A program made the translations under genes and the position numbers. Positions 27,117-35,983 of a stretch of DNA of 64,000 bases are shown piece by piece; the first letter of the stretch is position 1, and the number at the start of each line of letters is the position of its first letter. The notes beneath the pieces were generated by a model. It made no database searches, had not been told where the DNA came from, and worked only from the letters and a program-made list of their open reading frames with translations. Location: NCBI RefSeq assembly GCF_900100395.1, contig NZ_FNFB01000006.1:124001-188000 (forward strand), read 5' to 3'. The stretch is from Nonomuraea maritima. GTDB lineage: Bacteria; Actinomycetota; Actinomycetes; Streptosporangiales; Streptosporangiaceae.

Positions 27117-28295
27117 TCACTGACGGGCGGCGCGGAGGGCTTCGCGGAGTTCGGAGGCGGGGTCGCCGTAGTGGTAGACGTGTTCGCTGGGTTCGATGCC
27201 GTCGAGGAACTCCTGGTAGCGGACGGCGTAGAACAGGTGTTGGTAGGGCTCTGCGAGTTCGAGGGCGCGGGCTGGGTCGGAGCCGGGGGAGTGTTCGTGC
27301 CATGCGTCGATCCACGTCCTGGTCGACAGGTGTTGGTCGGCTTCGGACATGACCATGCGGGTGCGCAGACCGTCCAGGACGGGGTGGCCGACATGTGCGT
27401 CGGAGAAGTCGAGGATGACGGCGGTTCCGCCGGTCGAGCGCCAGTTGCCGGTGTGGAAGTCGCCGTGCACCACGGTCTCGGGTAAGCCGCACGCGTTGAG
27501 TTCGGCGACCATGGCGGGCAGGGTGCGCACGAGTCGCCGGGCTTGGTCGCGTTCCTCGGGGGTGAGGTCTGCGCGGCCGATCACCGCGTCGACGCGTTCG
27601 GCCAGGACCTCCGGCGTACGGCGGGGCAGTGCCGTGGGAGGGGTGACGGTGGCCTGGGCGGCGACGTAACGGGTGATGGTCGTACGGATGACCTCGGGTG
27701 TGGTGGTCCAGCAGTCGTCGCCCGGCACGTGGTCGAGCAGGACCCGCCGGTTGGCCGGGTCGGCGGCGAGCACGGTCGGGACGATCGCCGGGTCGGCCTC
27801 GGCGAACGCCGCCATCACGCTGCCCTCGTCGGCGGCGAACTCGGGGGTGATCTTCAGCCACACGGGGCCGTCGAGCGTCGGGAAGCGGAACAGGCCCGCG
27901 AGGTTCCACGTCTTGACCTGCCTGGCCGGGCCGAGCGCGGGTCGTCCGGCGGCGCGCAGCGCGTCGTCGGCCCAGGCCAGAGCGTCGCGTACGCCGTGGG
28001 GCGTGGCCCACGCGGAGCGCTTCGCCTGGACGTCCAGCAGGTGGGCCGGGACGCTCGAGGACAACGGCGTAACGCTCCGAGGGTCGCCGAGGAACTCGGC
28101 GTGATACGTCACGTGGCCGCCGCGCGGTGGGTCGCCGCCTTCGACGCTCACCAGACGCAGGACCGCGACGGGCCCGCCCAGCACGGCTTCGAGATGCTCG
28201 ACCACCGGCTCGACCATCGACCACCACGGGACGACGACCGGGAACGGGCCGACGACGCCGACGTACTCGTCTCCACAGGTGACCAAGGCGGTCAC
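27117..28295 (-). CDS. Aminoglycoside phosphotransferase (APH)-family kinase
   Basis: About 392 residues. The C-terminal two thirds have the APH/choline-kinase fold: VVHGDFHTGNWRSTGG carries the catalytic Asp and Asn (HGDxHxxN), and VILDFSDAHVGHPVLDGL the metal Asp. An N-terminal extension of about 120 residues is family-atypical but begins with a plausible beta-rich segment (VTALVTCGDEYVGVVGPF). Substrate is unknown; related proteins phosphorylate antibiotics, sugars or small alcohols. The start is uncertain: this GTG has GGAAG 7 nt upstream, but another GTG lies 12 nt earlier. Confidence 0.78.
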   Translation of the reverse strand: MTALVTCGDEYVGVVGPFPVVVPWWSMVEPVVEHLEAVLGGPVAVLRLVSVEGGDPPRGGHVTYHAEFLGDPRSVTPLSSSVPAHLLDVQAKRSAWATPHGVRDALAWADDALRAAGRPALGPARQVKTWNLAGLFRFPTLDGPVWLKITPEFAADEGSVMAAFAEADPAIVPTVLAADPANRRVLLDHVPGDDCWTTTPEVIRTTITRYVAAQATVTPPTALPRRTPEVLAERVDAVIGRADLTPEERDQARRLVRTLPAMVAELNACGLPETVVHGDFHTGNWRSTGGTAVILDFSDAHVGHPVLDGLRTRMVMSEADQHLSTRTWIDAWHEHSPGSDPARALELAEPYQHLFYAVRYQEFLDGIEPSEHVYHYGDPASELREALRAARQ

Positions 28296-28552
28296 GGTTC
28301 TTCCCACGACGCCATTGTGTGGGTCACCGGCCGGATCCGGCGAACGATTTTTCAGGTGCGCTCCGGCGGCCGCGGTCATGGGAGCACGGCATCGGGTCGG
28401 GCCTCGGCGTCGCGGCCGCCGCCGCTCTCGGAGGTGGGTGGCTCTGGCCGGGAAAGCTACCGGGCGCAAGGCGTGCGGTGCGCCCCTGACAGATCTTGAG
28501 CGCGACGTCCTTGACCGGCTCCGCCCTCTTCAGGGCGGAGCCGACGATCGGG

Positions 28553-29032
28553 TCAGGCGGGCGGCGGTCCGATGATCTGCTGGCCGTAGCGCCAGCCGGC
28601 CTCGACCAGGCGGGGGATGTCGGGCGGGGTGGGGGCGGGGAGGCCGGAGTGTTCGGCGGGGCGGCCGAGTTCGGCGATGAACTGCTCGAATCCCGACGGT
28701 GTGGTGATCTGCAGGCCGCGTACGGGTCCGTCGACGACCATGAAGGAGTGGGGTACACGGCGGGGCAGGAAGGCGAAGTCGCCGGTTCCGGCGGTCCAGT
28801 GGTGGTCTCCGCAGTCGATGGTCATTCTGCCCTCGAGGATGTAGAACGCCTCGTCCTCACGGTCGTGGATGTGCTGCGGCGGCCCGAAGCCGACGGGGGC
28901 GGACCACTCGATGAGGGTGAAGGCGCCGCCGGTCTGGTCCGCGCCGGCTCGCACGGTCATGCGGGTGTCCAGGAACCACAGGTGGGGACCGTCGGCAGGG
29001 GTGAGTAAATAGCCGGTGGAGTCGAAGGTCAT
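28553..29032 (-). CDS. Cupin-domain protein
   Basis: A 159-residue single cupin. The metal-binding motif 1 is in PPQHIHDREDEAFYILEGRM (HxH, E), and motif 2 in GDFAFLPRRVPHSF. Cupins of this size act as small-molecule dioxygenases, isomerases or sensors; the reaction here is unknown. The start overlaps the VOC gene stop as ATGA, so both are made from one mRNA controlled by the divergent TetR-family gene. Confidence 0.85.
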   Translation of the reverse strand: MTFDSTGYLLTPADGPHLWFLDTRMTVRAGADQTGGAFTLIEWSAPVGFGPPQHIHDREDEAFYILEGRMTIDCGDHHWTAGTGDFAFLPRRVPHSFMVVDGPVRGLQITTPSGFEQFIAELGRPAEHSGLPAPTPPDIPRLVEAGWRYGQQIIGPPPA

Positions 29033-29439
29033 CGGGCGTCCTCAGGGTCGTCCTGGGCCGGGTGGTAGAAGCGGATCTCGATGCCGTCGGGATCGTGCAG
29101 GCCGACCAGCACCTGGCCGACGTGTCCTGTGACGATGCCGCCGTGCGGCTCGCTCAGGTCGTCCAGTCGCTGTTGCCAGGCCTTCAGGTCACGCAGGGTG
29201 GGCACACACAAGGCCATCGGGTCGAATCCGGCCATCGCGGCAGCCCGTACCGGATCTTGACGCAGGGCCACGTCGACGACGTTGTTCGCATCGCGGAGGG
29301 CGACGCCCATGAGCTCGCCGTCTTCGACGAACTCGATGAAGACGCGCAGGCCTAATACGCGCTCGTACCAGTCCCGGCTGCGTTCCACGTCCGCTACCGG
29401 GAGTTTGACGTGGTGGAAGCCGTTGAGTGTCGCGGCCAT
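29029..29439 (-). CDS. VOC-family (glyoxalase/dioxygenase-like) protein
   Basis: A 136-residue vicinal-oxygen-chelate protein: FHHVKLPVADVERSRDWYER at the N-terminus and VLVGLHDPDGIEIRFYHP at the C-terminus, which give the His and Glu metal ligands. GGAGGTGC precedes the chosen ATG; an in-frame ATG 21 nt earlier lacks one. It leads a two-gene operon with the cupin and is divergent from a TetR regulator. Likely roles are detoxification or ring cleavage of a xenobiotic, inferred from the pairing. Confidence 0.87.
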   Translation of the reverse strand: MAATLNGFHHVKLPVADVERSRDWYERVLGLRVFIEFVEDGELMGVALRDANNVVDVALRQDPVRAAAMAGFDPMALCVPTLRDLKAWQQRLDDLSEPHGGIVTGHVGQVLVGLHDPDGIEIRFYHPAQDDPEDAR

Positions 29440-29459
29440 GAGCACCTCCGGGGGGATCA

Positions 29460-29475
29460 CTAGAGTTGTCTCTAG
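29460..29475. promoter_or_regulatory. TetR-type operator, site 1
   Basis: CTAGAGTTGTCTCTAG is a perfect 6-4-6 inverted repeat in the divergent gap, on the VOC side of the TetR gene. A near-identical second site starts 25 bp further on. Confidence 0.7.
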
Positions 29476-29484
29476 CGAGCTTCT

Positions 29485-29500
29485 CTATAGTAGGCTCTAG
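29485..29500. promoter_or_regulatory. TetR-type operator, site 2
   Basis: CTATAGTAGGCTCTAG has the same 6-4-6 layout with one mismatch. It covers the regulator's own -10 (TAGGCT, 29491-29496), which is 7 nt from its ATG, so autorepression is expected. Confidence 0.65.
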
Positions 29501-29503
29501 CGA

Positions 29504-30148
29504 ATGAGTGATCCTGTCAAGGGCGCGACCGGACAAGGAACCCGCCGAGCCGCTCAGGCCCGCGCCACCCGGAGACGGATCGCCGACGCCGCGCGGGAGC
29601 TGTTCCTGCGGCACGGGTACGCCTCGACGACCCTGGAGCAGATCGCCGCGGCGGCGGGGGTCGCGGTGCAGACGGTGTACTTCCACTTCGGCAACAAGGC
29701 CACGGTTCTCAAGGAGATCGTCGATGTGCTGTCGGTCGGCGACGACGAGCCGATACCGATGCTGGATCGGCCCTGGGTGAAGCAGGTGCGCGACGAACCG
29801 GACGGCCGCCGGGCGCTGGCGATCTGGCTGGCCAACAGCCGCGTCATCTTCGGCCGCGTGGCACCGATCATGAAAATCGTCCGCGACGCCGCAGGCACCG
29901 ACGCCGAGATGGCCGCGCAATGGGAGGCCAATCAGAGCCAGCGCTTCCTTGCCCACCACACTCTCGCGCGGCAACTCGCCGACAAGCGGGCCCTGCGCCC
30001 GGACCTGTCGACCGAGGAGGCGGCCGACGTCATCTTCACTCTGGTCAGCTTCGAGGTCTACCTCTTGTTCACCGGCGTACGCGGGTGGACGCCCGATGCG
30101 TGGGAAAGCTGGATCAACAAGATCGTCGCCGCCGCGGTCCTGCGCTGA
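29504..30148 (+). CDS. TetR-family transcriptional regulator
   Basis: A 214-residue repressor. The N-terminal helix-turn-helix is in RRRIADAARELFLRHGYAST through TLEQIAAAAGVAVQTVYFHF, followed by GNKATVLKEIVD. The C-terminal ligand domain ends in SFEVYLLFTGVRGWTPDAWESW. It is divergent from the VOC-cupin pair, and twin inverted repeats occupy the gap, so it probably represses both directions until a ligand binds. The MFS exporter that follows it on the opposite strand may be functionally linked but does not share the promoter. Confidence 0.92.
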   Translation: MSDPVKGATGQGTRRAAQARATRRRIADAARELFLRHGYASTTLEQIAAAAGVAVQTVYFHFGNKATVLKEIVDVLSVGDDEPIPMLDRPWVKQVRDEPDGRRALAIWLANSRVIFGRVAPIMKIVRDAAGTDAEMAAQWEANQSQRFLAHHTLARQLADKRALRPDLSTEEAADVIFTLVSFEVYLLFTGVRGWTPDAWESWINKIVAAAVLR

Positions 30149-30200
30149 AGGCGGAACGGGTCGACCGTGCGGCCGACTGGAGTCGCTCCGGCTCAGCCCC

Positions 30201-31490
30201 TCATTCCCCGATGTCGCGTGCGGGTGCCATGGCCGGGTCCTGGCCGGGCAGGTCACGGCGTCGGAGGAACGTGGGGGTCAGCAGGAGTACGCCTGCGAAC
30301 GCGACGAATCCCAGCATGATCCACAGGGCGCCACGCGTCCCGATCCAGGTTCCCAGGGCACCGGCGGCGAGTGCGCCGACCGGATAGCTGCCGTTCAGCA
30401 GGAACCGGGTGGTCGCGGTGATCCGGCCCAGCATCCCCTCCGGGGAGTAGGACTGCCGGAAGCTCGCCACGATGACGTTCGTGATGGCGATGCCGATCAC
30501 GCACAGCATGATTCCGGCGACGTAGAACCCGAGGCCGGTGCCGGGATCGGTGAGCGGGATCAACATCACGAACGGGATGATGAAGGTCGAGCAGACCAGG
30601 AGGCCTCGCGACGTCCCGAATCGCCTCACGAGCCTGCCCGCCACGAGCGTTCCCGCCACGGCTCCGATGCCTCCGGCGGCCATGAGCACGCCGATGAGTT
30701 CCGGGCCGAGGCCGACGTCGCGGACGAGGAAGACGACGATGAGGGCGTCGTGTCCGGTCAGGCCGAAGTTCGAGACAGCGGCCCATATGGTCAGGGGCCG
30801 GAAATAAGGATCCTGGACGACGAACCGCGCCCCTTCCGCGATACTGCGCAGTACATCGGGCTTTCGAGTGGGATTCTCGTTTCCTGCCCGGCCGGGATGT
30901 TCGAGACGCAGCAGGCACGCCATGGACACGAAGAAGCTCAGTGCATTGACCAGCAGCGCCGACGCGGCGCCGATCGCCTGGACGACGAGCCCGCCGAGGC
31001 TCGACCCCCCGAGCCGCGAGAAACTCACACTGGCCTGCAGTTTCGTGTTTCCCTCTACCAGGTCCGGCTTGGCGACGATGTTCGCGAGTTCGACCTGATA
31101 GGCGGTGTCGAAGAAAACGTTCGCGATTCCCGCGGACAGCGCGATGGCCAGGACGTATTCGATCGTCAGGATGTCCAGCCAGGCAGCGACGGGGATGCTG
31201 GCATAGGAGATTCCGGAGGCCAGGTCGCTGACGACCATGACCCTGCGCGGCGGGAGCCTGTCGATCCAGGCGCCCGCGGGGAGGCTGATCAGGAGCCAGG
31301 GAAGAAAGGCGAACGCGGTGAGAAGGCCCACCGTGAAGACGTCGGCATCAAGAACCGTCACCACGAGAAGTGGCATGGCGACCACGGCGAGGGCGTTGCC
31401 GACTTCGCTGACACTCGCACCCACCCAGAAGAGCCGGAAGTCACGTTGCCTCAACAACCCGCCGAACCGGTGAGTTCTGACTGGCTGCAA
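30201..31490 (-). CDS. MFS transporter (major facilitator, macrolide-efflux-like)
   Basis: A 429-residue protein with 12 predicted helices, beginning with FGGLLRQRDFRLFWVGASVS and containing SLPAGAWIDRLPPRRVMVVSD, the conserved loop 2-3 motif. It resembles the MefA/enterobactin-exporter group, which exports drugs or siderophores. It starts with TTG; a stop lies 12 nt upstream in frame, and no other good start fits the first helix. No ribosome site is obvious. The gene ends convergently with the TetR gene. Confidence 0.87.
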   Translation of the reverse strand: MQPVRTHRFGGLLRQRDFRLFWVGASVSEVGNALAVVAMPLLVVTVLDADVFTVGLLTAFAFLPWLLISLPAGAWIDRLPPRRVMVVSDLASGISYASIPVAAWLDILTIEYVLAIALSAGIANVFFDTAYQVELANIVAKPDLVEGNTKLQASVSFSRLGGSSLGGLVVQAIGAASALLVNALSFFVSMACLLRLEHPGRAGNENPTRKPDVLRSIAEGARFVVQDPYFRPLTIWAAVSNFGLTGHDALIVVFLVRDVGLGPELIGVLMAAGGIGAVAGTLVAGRLVRRFGTSRGLLVCSTFIIPFVMLIPLTDPGTGLGFYVAGIMLCVIGIAITNVIVASFRQSYSPEGMLGRITATTRFLLNGSYPVGALAAGALGTWIGTRGALWIMLGFVAFAGVLLLTPTFLRRRDLPGQDPAMAPARDIGE

Positions 31491-31859
31491 GGCTTGAGGT
31501 CACCGCCTTTCCGTGCCGAAACCATGTGCCGCAGCCGTGGGCGGACGCCTGCTTTCCATCAGCCTGACGGACCTTCACAGGGTGATGATCACTCGTGCCG
31601 AAGTCAAGATCCTTGGGCGCGGTTGTTCCGGCCGCGGTTCGAATGACCAGATCGCAGATGCCGCCCCAACGGCGTCACGTTGGAACTCCGTCCCGCACGT
31701 GCGGCGAAGGCCGGCTGGTCGCCGACGAAAGGGGAAGCCCTGGCGTGAGAGGGTCAGCTGTGGCCAGGCATGGTCGACACCGGTCCCATGATGCACCTGG
31801 CAATATCCGTTTCGCGGTGCAAAATGCGCGTCGGCGCATTGAAGAAGGCGAGTAGCAAT
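31491..31859. other. Non-coding divergent gap without recognised features
   Basis: About 370 bp between the MFS gene (minus) and a GNAT gene (plus). No gene, hairpin or operator could be supported. It should contain both promoters. No insertion-sequence ends were recognised. Confidence 0.5.
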
Positions 31860-32348
31860 ATGACTGATGTTCCTGTGGCTCCGAAGCGGTTCCGTCTCGA
31901 CGTGCGCTTGCCCCAGGCCGTGCCGGCTCACGACTTCCGGCATCCGGTGGAGGCTGACATACCGGCTCTGGGGCAGTTGATGTGGGACGCGTATCGGAGA
32001 ACGCCTGACGAAGAGGATGCCGGGGGCAGTGTCGCCGAGGCGACGGAGGAGATCCGTCTGACTTTCTCCGGCGAACATGGGCCATTCCTGCCCACGGCGT
32101 CCTTTGTCGCGGATGACGGTGCTCGGCCGGTGGGCGCCGCATTGGTGACGGTGTGGAAGGACGTGCCGCTGCTGGCGTACGTCTTCACCGCGCCGTCACA
32201 TGCCGGCCGCGGACTGGGACGGCGGCTGATCGAAGCGGCGATGCACGCTCTCGGCGAGCAGGGCTATCCGTTGCTGTCTCTTGCGGCGACGGAGGACAAC
32301 GTCCGGGCCCGACGCCTTTATGCGTCCTTGGGCTTCACGCCACACTGA
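31860..32348 (+). CDS. GNAT-family N-acetyltransferase
   Basis: A 162-residue acetyltransferase. The acetyl-CoA site is in AYVFTAPSHAGRGLGRRLIE, followed by LSLAATEDNVRARRLYASLG, the conserved end of the fold. The N-terminal 25 residues precede the domain. GAAGGCG is 10 nt before the ATG. Substrate unknown. A strong hairpin terminates it and the convergent hydrolase gene. Confidence 0.86.
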   Translation: MTDVPVAPKRFRLDVRLPQAVPAHDFRHPVEADIPALGQLMWDAYRRTPDEEDAGGSVAEATEEIRLTFSGEHGPFLPTASFVADDGARPVGAALVTVWKDVPLLAYVFTAPSHAGRGLGRRLIEAAMHALGEQGYPLLSLAATEDNVRARRLYASLGFTPH

Positions 32349-32387
32349 TAGCTCGTCCGGGAACTCGCGGGCGCCGGATGTCGAAGA

Positions 32388-32417
32388 ACGCTCGGCTGGG
32401 ACACCCCAGCCGAGCGT
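32388..32417. terminator. Bidirectional hairpin
   Basis: A perfect 13-bp stem, ACGCTCGGCTGGG (32388-32400) with 32405-32417, and a 4-nt loop between the convergent GNAT and serine-hydrolase genes. Confidence 0.8.
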
Positions 32418-32478
32418 CTCGCCATGCTGCTCGCGGTCGGAATTCGCCAGGCCGCTCAAGGCTTCGTGGAACCGGGTT

Positions 32479-33651
32479 TCAGGACGACTTGAGCGCCATG
32501 GTGGCGAGGTGGCGGGCTATGCCGTACGTGTCGGTGTCCTGGACGTTGCTGAGGACGATCGCCACGATGTCGTCGTCGGGCAGGTACATGTTCGTCGCCG
32601 CGTAGCCCTGGAGCAGTCCGTGGTGGTATCGGACCCGGTGCCCGTACAGCCACTCGACCGACCAGCCGAAGGCGTACGCGATCGACGGCAGGTTGAGGCA
32701 GCCGTTCGGCGGGCACTGCGCCTGCGGCGTGAACGCGAGCTTGACGGTGGCGGGCGGGGCGACCAGGTTCGCGCCGAACGAGCGGTCCCAGCGGGCGAGG
32801 TCGTCGACGGTGGAGTAGAGCCCGGCCGCCGAGAACACCTGGGAGCCGACCCAGGGCGGGGCCTGCTCGCCGCCGGCCGTGTAGTAGCCCTTCGCGTACC
32901 CCGGAGGCGGGAATGTCCTGCTGTAGCCGGTGTCGCGGAGGTCGAGCGGGCCGGTGATCAGCTCGTGCAGCACCTCGCCGTACGGGCGGCGGGTCACCGC
33001 CTGGATGATGGCGCCGGCCAGGACGTAGCCGCCGTTGCTGTACTTCCAGCGGGTGCCGGGTTCGAAGTCGAGCGGCAGGTTCACGAACCGCTGGATGATC
33101 CTGCGGGTCGTGGTCGGGTGCGAGAGCTCCCGGTAGAAGTACGGAAGGTCCTGGATGTTGACGATGCCGGAGGTGTGGGTGAGGATCTGGCGGATCGTGA
33201 CGGGTTCCCACGCGTCGGGGCACTTGTCGATGTAGTCCGGGATGAGGTGCGGGCAGATGTGGTCGTCCAGGCCGACGAGCCCGCGGTCGCGCAGCTTCAG
33301 CATGAGCATCGAGGTGAACTGCTTGGTGATCGAGGCGACGCGGAAGATCGTGTCCGGCCGGTTGGGGATGTTCCGCGCCGCGTCGGCCGGGCCGGCCGCG
33401 TCACGCAGCAGGACCTCGCCACGCCGTACGACGAGTACGGAGCCGGTGAACTGCTTCTTCCTGGCGAGGTCACGGATGTAGGCGCGCATCGCCGCGGCGG
33501 TCCGGTCGCCGCGCGGGGCCGGCCAGGTGGCCAGCGGGTCGCGGTCATGGCTCGTGGGTACGGCGACGGCGGGAGCGCCGGCGGGCAGGATGCCACCTAT
33601 CAGTACGGCAGCTACTGCCATAAATCGGACAATAATAGAGCGTTTCAGCAT
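32479..33651 (-). CDS. Secreted serine hydrolase, beta-lactamase class C / D-Ala-D-Ala carboxypeptidase type
   Basis: A 390-residue protein with a signal peptide (residues 1-30, ending GAPAVAVP). The active-site Ser and Lys are in ASITKQFTS near residue 107, the Tyr motif in WKYSNGGYVLAG, and a third motif HHG near the C-terminus replaces the usual KTG, as in many class C esterase-like members. It probably acts outside the cell on peptidoglycan peptides or esters; beta-lactamase activity is not implied. It is monocistronic. Confidence 0.88.
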   Translation of the reverse strand: MLKRSIIVRFMAVAAVLIGGILPAGAPAVAVPTSHDRDPLATWPAPRGDRTAAAMRAYIRDLARKKQFTGSVLVVRRGEVLLRDAAGPADAARNIPNRPDTIFRVASITKQFTSMLMLKLRDRGLVGLDDHICPHLIPDYIDKCPDAWEPVTIRQILTHTSGIVNIQDLPYFYRELSHPTTTRRIIQRFVNLPLDFEPGTRWKYSNGGYVLAGAIIQAVTRRPYGEVLHELITGPLDLRDTGYSRTFPPPGYAKGYYTAGGEQAPPWVGSQVFSAAGLYSTVDDLARWDRSFGANLVAPPATVKLAFTPQAQCPPNGCLNLPSIAYAFGWSVEWLYGHRVRYHHGLLQGYAATNMYLPDDDIVAIVLSNVQDTDTYGIARHLATMALKSS

Positions 33652-33878
33652 TTTCTCCCCCGAAATGCGCCGCAGCCCTTTGAGTCAGGACAAAGTGTGA
33701 ATTGGGCGGGTTGGAGAGCGCTCGGCATTCTCCAGGTGGTTTGTTGTCCGTCGGCCAGAGTCGCAAACGGTGATCGACGCCTTTTTCCTGCCGCATATCC
33801 CTTTGTTGATGGCTTGCTCCCGCGTACAGGTCGGAACAATATTGCGACGAACGGTACGAACTGCCCTGATCGCCATTC

Positions 33879-34523
33879 ATGGATGTCGACGGGTTCTGGA
33901 CCCTGATCGAGCAGTCCGAGCAGCAGACCAGCCTGAGAGCCGAGCGGGTCGCGTGGCTGGAAGAACGGCTGTCCGCCATTCCGGCCGAGGAGATCGTCGA
34001 CTTCGCGGGATGGTGGACACTCGCCGCCAACCGCAGCTGCACCTGGGACATGTACGCGGTCTACTGGTTCCTCATGGGCAGTGGCTCGTCCGACGGGTTC
34101 GGCTCCTTCGTGTCCTGGCTGATCGGCCTCGGCCGCGAGGCGTTCGAGACGGTCGCCGACTGCCCCGACGCGGCACTCGAAGTACCGCAGATCCAACATG
34201 TCCTGGAATTGCAGCGCTCGTTCGCCGAAGACCGCGCGACCCGGGGCAGGAGGCGTACAGGACGGCGGGTGATGTGGACGCGGGAGGAATGGCCGGAATT
34301 CGAGCTCCTGTCGTACGTCTCCCACGAGCCGTACAGAAAAGCGACAGGTCTGGACGTGTACAGCCTGTACGACGTCCTCAAGGCTCGGGGAATCACGAGC
34401 GCATTCCCTTCCTGGCCCGATGGCGAGTGTTGGGATTTCGACGACATGGAAGAACTCGTCCGGCGCCTGCCACGGGTCGCCCGGTACCCCGGGGTCGTCG
34501 AACCTGAGACCTCAACCGGATGA
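33879..34523 (+). CDS. DUF4240 domain protein
   Basis: A 214-residue protein. The N-terminus DGFWTLIEQSEQQTSLRAER and the middle YAVYWFLMGSGSSDGFGSFV with SWLIGLGREAFETVADCPD match DUF4240, a family without a known function. The C-terminal 70 residues (EWPEFELLSYVSHEPYRKAT, EWDFDD-like CWDFDDMEELVRRLPRVARY) also occur in the decayed copy at 26.7-27.1 kb. Its final 12 bp overlap the convergent DUF421 gene. Confidence 0.82.
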   Translation: MDVDGFWTLIEQSEQQTSLRAERVAWLEERLSAIPAEEIVDFAGWWTLAANRSCTWDMYAVYWFLMGSGSSDGFGSFVSWLIGLGREAFETVADCPDAALEVPQIQHVLELQRSFAEDRATRGRRRTGRRVMWTREEWPEFELLSYVSHEPYRKATGLDVYSLYDVLKARGITSAFPSWPDGECWDFDDMEELVRRLPRVARYPGVVEPETSTG

Positions 34524-35009
34524 ATCGTCGTCGCGGCGCACCACGCTGATCATGCCGTTCGGCTCCAGGTACGCGCGCTTGACCAGGGACGGATCCTCAA
34601 TGCCGTGCAGCCGCAGCTGAGTCAGGACCTCCTCCCTGGTCATGAACTCGCGGCGCATCACCTTGTGGTTCAGCCGGCCGTCGTCGATGAGCGGCCGAGG
34701 CCGCGCCTTCAGCAGGTCGGCGGCCCGCGGCCACCGGTAGGCGACGGCGTCGACGACGATGCTCCACATCAGGATCGTGACGACCAGCAGGAGCCCGTCG
34801 GTGACGGAACGAGAGTCGCCGGTCAGCCCGCCCGCCGTGGCCTGGGCGACGAGGACGACCAGCAGCACGTCGGTGAGTCCCAGGCCGCCCGACTCGCGCT
34901 GCCCGGCGACGCGCATCATGAGGAGCAGCGCGAGGTACGTCACCGTACCGCGCACGAAGATCTCGCCAACGGGCGTGGTGACCAGGAAGATCGCTCCCCA
35001 ATCAGGCAT
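34512..35009 (-). CDS. DUF421 (YetF-like) membrane protein
   Basis: A 165-residue inner-membrane protein. Three hydrophobic helices occupy residues 15-90 (GTVTYLALLLMMRVAG, VLLVVLVAQATAGGL, GLLLVVTILMWSIVV), and the soluble C-terminal part has RPRPLIDDGRLNHKVMRREF and AYLEPNGMISVVRRDD, typical of DUF421. Bacillus homologues are linked to spore germination and stress, but function here is unknown. Confidence 0.88.
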   Translation of the reverse strand: MPDWGAIFLVTTPVGEIFVRGTVTYLALLLMMRVAGQRESGGLGLTDVLLVVLVAQATAGGLTGDSRSVTDGLLLVVTILMWSIVVDAVAYRWPRAADLLKARPRPLIDDGRLNHKVMRREFMTREEVLTQLRLHGIEDPSLVKRAYLEPNGMISVVRRDDDSSG

Positions 35010-35084
35010 GCGTCCTGGTTACCCCGGCGAACGCCCGACGAATCCGCGGAGCACCGTTGGCATCTTCTGTGCCGGATGCCCGGA

Positions 35085-35426
35085 TCAGTAGACGGCGAAC
35101 GGGTCGTCGAAGTCGAGCGGTTCGCTCACGTCGCGCGTCGTCTGGATGCTCGCGGTGGGCCTTATGCCTGGGACACCTTCGAGGATCGTGTCCTCACACG
35201 AGGCGTGCATGATCTCGTAGACGGCGTCATCCGCGGTCTGTACGTCCGATTCGACAGACTCGATGTCGTCCGGTCGCATCCGCAGGTAGGCGGCTCGGCC
35301 GGCGGCGATCAGTGCCTCCAGGTCGTCGATCAGGAAGTCATGACGGATGAGCACGGCGATCCGCTCGGAAGGCCCTAACTCTTCGTCGGTGTCGTCCGGC
35401 ATGGGCGTCGTGCCCAGATGGCGCAT
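35085..35426 (-). CDS. Hypothetical small acidic protein
   Basis: A 113-residue, strongly acidic protein with no recognised domain. It contains ERIAVLIRHDFLIDDLEALI and MRPDDIESVESDVQTADDAV, and ends in LDFDDPFAVY. There is no signal peptide or membrane segment. GAAGGGA lies 7 nt before the ATG. It is divergent from a VOC gene, with only 74 bp between the starts. Coding status is supported by actinobacterial codon bias only. Confidence 0.55.
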   Translation of the reverse strand: MRHLGTTPMPDDTDEELGPSERIAVLIRHDFLIDDLEALIAAGRAAYLRMRPDDIESVESDVQTADDAVYEIMHASCEDTILEGVPGIRPTASIQTTRDVSEPLDFDDPFAVY

Positions 35427-35500
35427 GGAGGATCCCTTCGGTGGTCGCGGCGGTGGTAGCGTCCGGTCGGTTCGTGAGCGTACGGCGGGGAGGGGGAGGC

Positions 35501-35905
35501 ATGGCGAGTCGAGGGCGGCTGCATCACGTTGAGGTGTGGGTGCCTGATCTGGGCCGGGCCGTGAAGAGTTGGCAGTGGTTGCTTGAGTCGCTCGGTTACA
35601 CGGTCCACCAGGACTGGAGCGACGGGCGGAGTTGGCGGCTGGGGGAGACGTACATCGTGCTGGAGCAGTCGCCCGCGCTGAGCGCCGACCGGCACGAGCG
35701 GCGCCGTCCCGGGCTGAACCACCTGGCCTTCCACGCGGGCGGCCGCGCCGAGGTGGACGCACTGGTCGAACAGGCTCCGACGTACGGCTGGCACCTGCTC
35801 TTCCCCGACCGCCATCCGTACGCGGGCGGTGAGCAGCACTACGCCGCCTACCTGGAGGACGGCGACGGCTTCGAGGTCGAGCTGGTGGCGAGGGACGAGC
35901 CGTAG
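35501..35905 (+). CDS. VOC-family protein (glyoxalase-like)
   Basis: A 134-residue single VOC domain: LHHVEVWVPDLGRAVKSWQW at the N-terminus, RPGLNHLAFHAGGRAEVDAL in the middle and YLEDGDGFEVELVA at the end, supplying His and Glu metal ligands. A strong GGGGAGGGGGAGG site lies directly before the ATG; a start 60 nt upstream is unlikely. The reaction is unknown. Members often confer bleomycin-like resistance or isomerise small metabolites. Confidence 0.87.
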   Translation: MASRGRLHHVEVWVPDLGRAVKSWQWLLESLGYTVHQDWSDGRSWRLGETYIVLEQSPALSADRHERRRPGLNHLAFHAGGRAEVDALVEQAPTYGWHLLFPDRHPYAGGEQHYAAYLEDGDGFEVELVARDEP

Positions 35906-35983
35906 CCCAGCCGTTCTGTCAGGAGCCCCTGTTAAGGTCATCCGCATCCCATGAAGAGGTAGATCATCTGACTCGGGAGGGTC

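Noticed and set aside
31491..31859. Possible insertion-sequence remnant in the MFS/GNAT gap
   Set aside because: No terminal inverted repeats, target duplications or transposase-like codons could be found.
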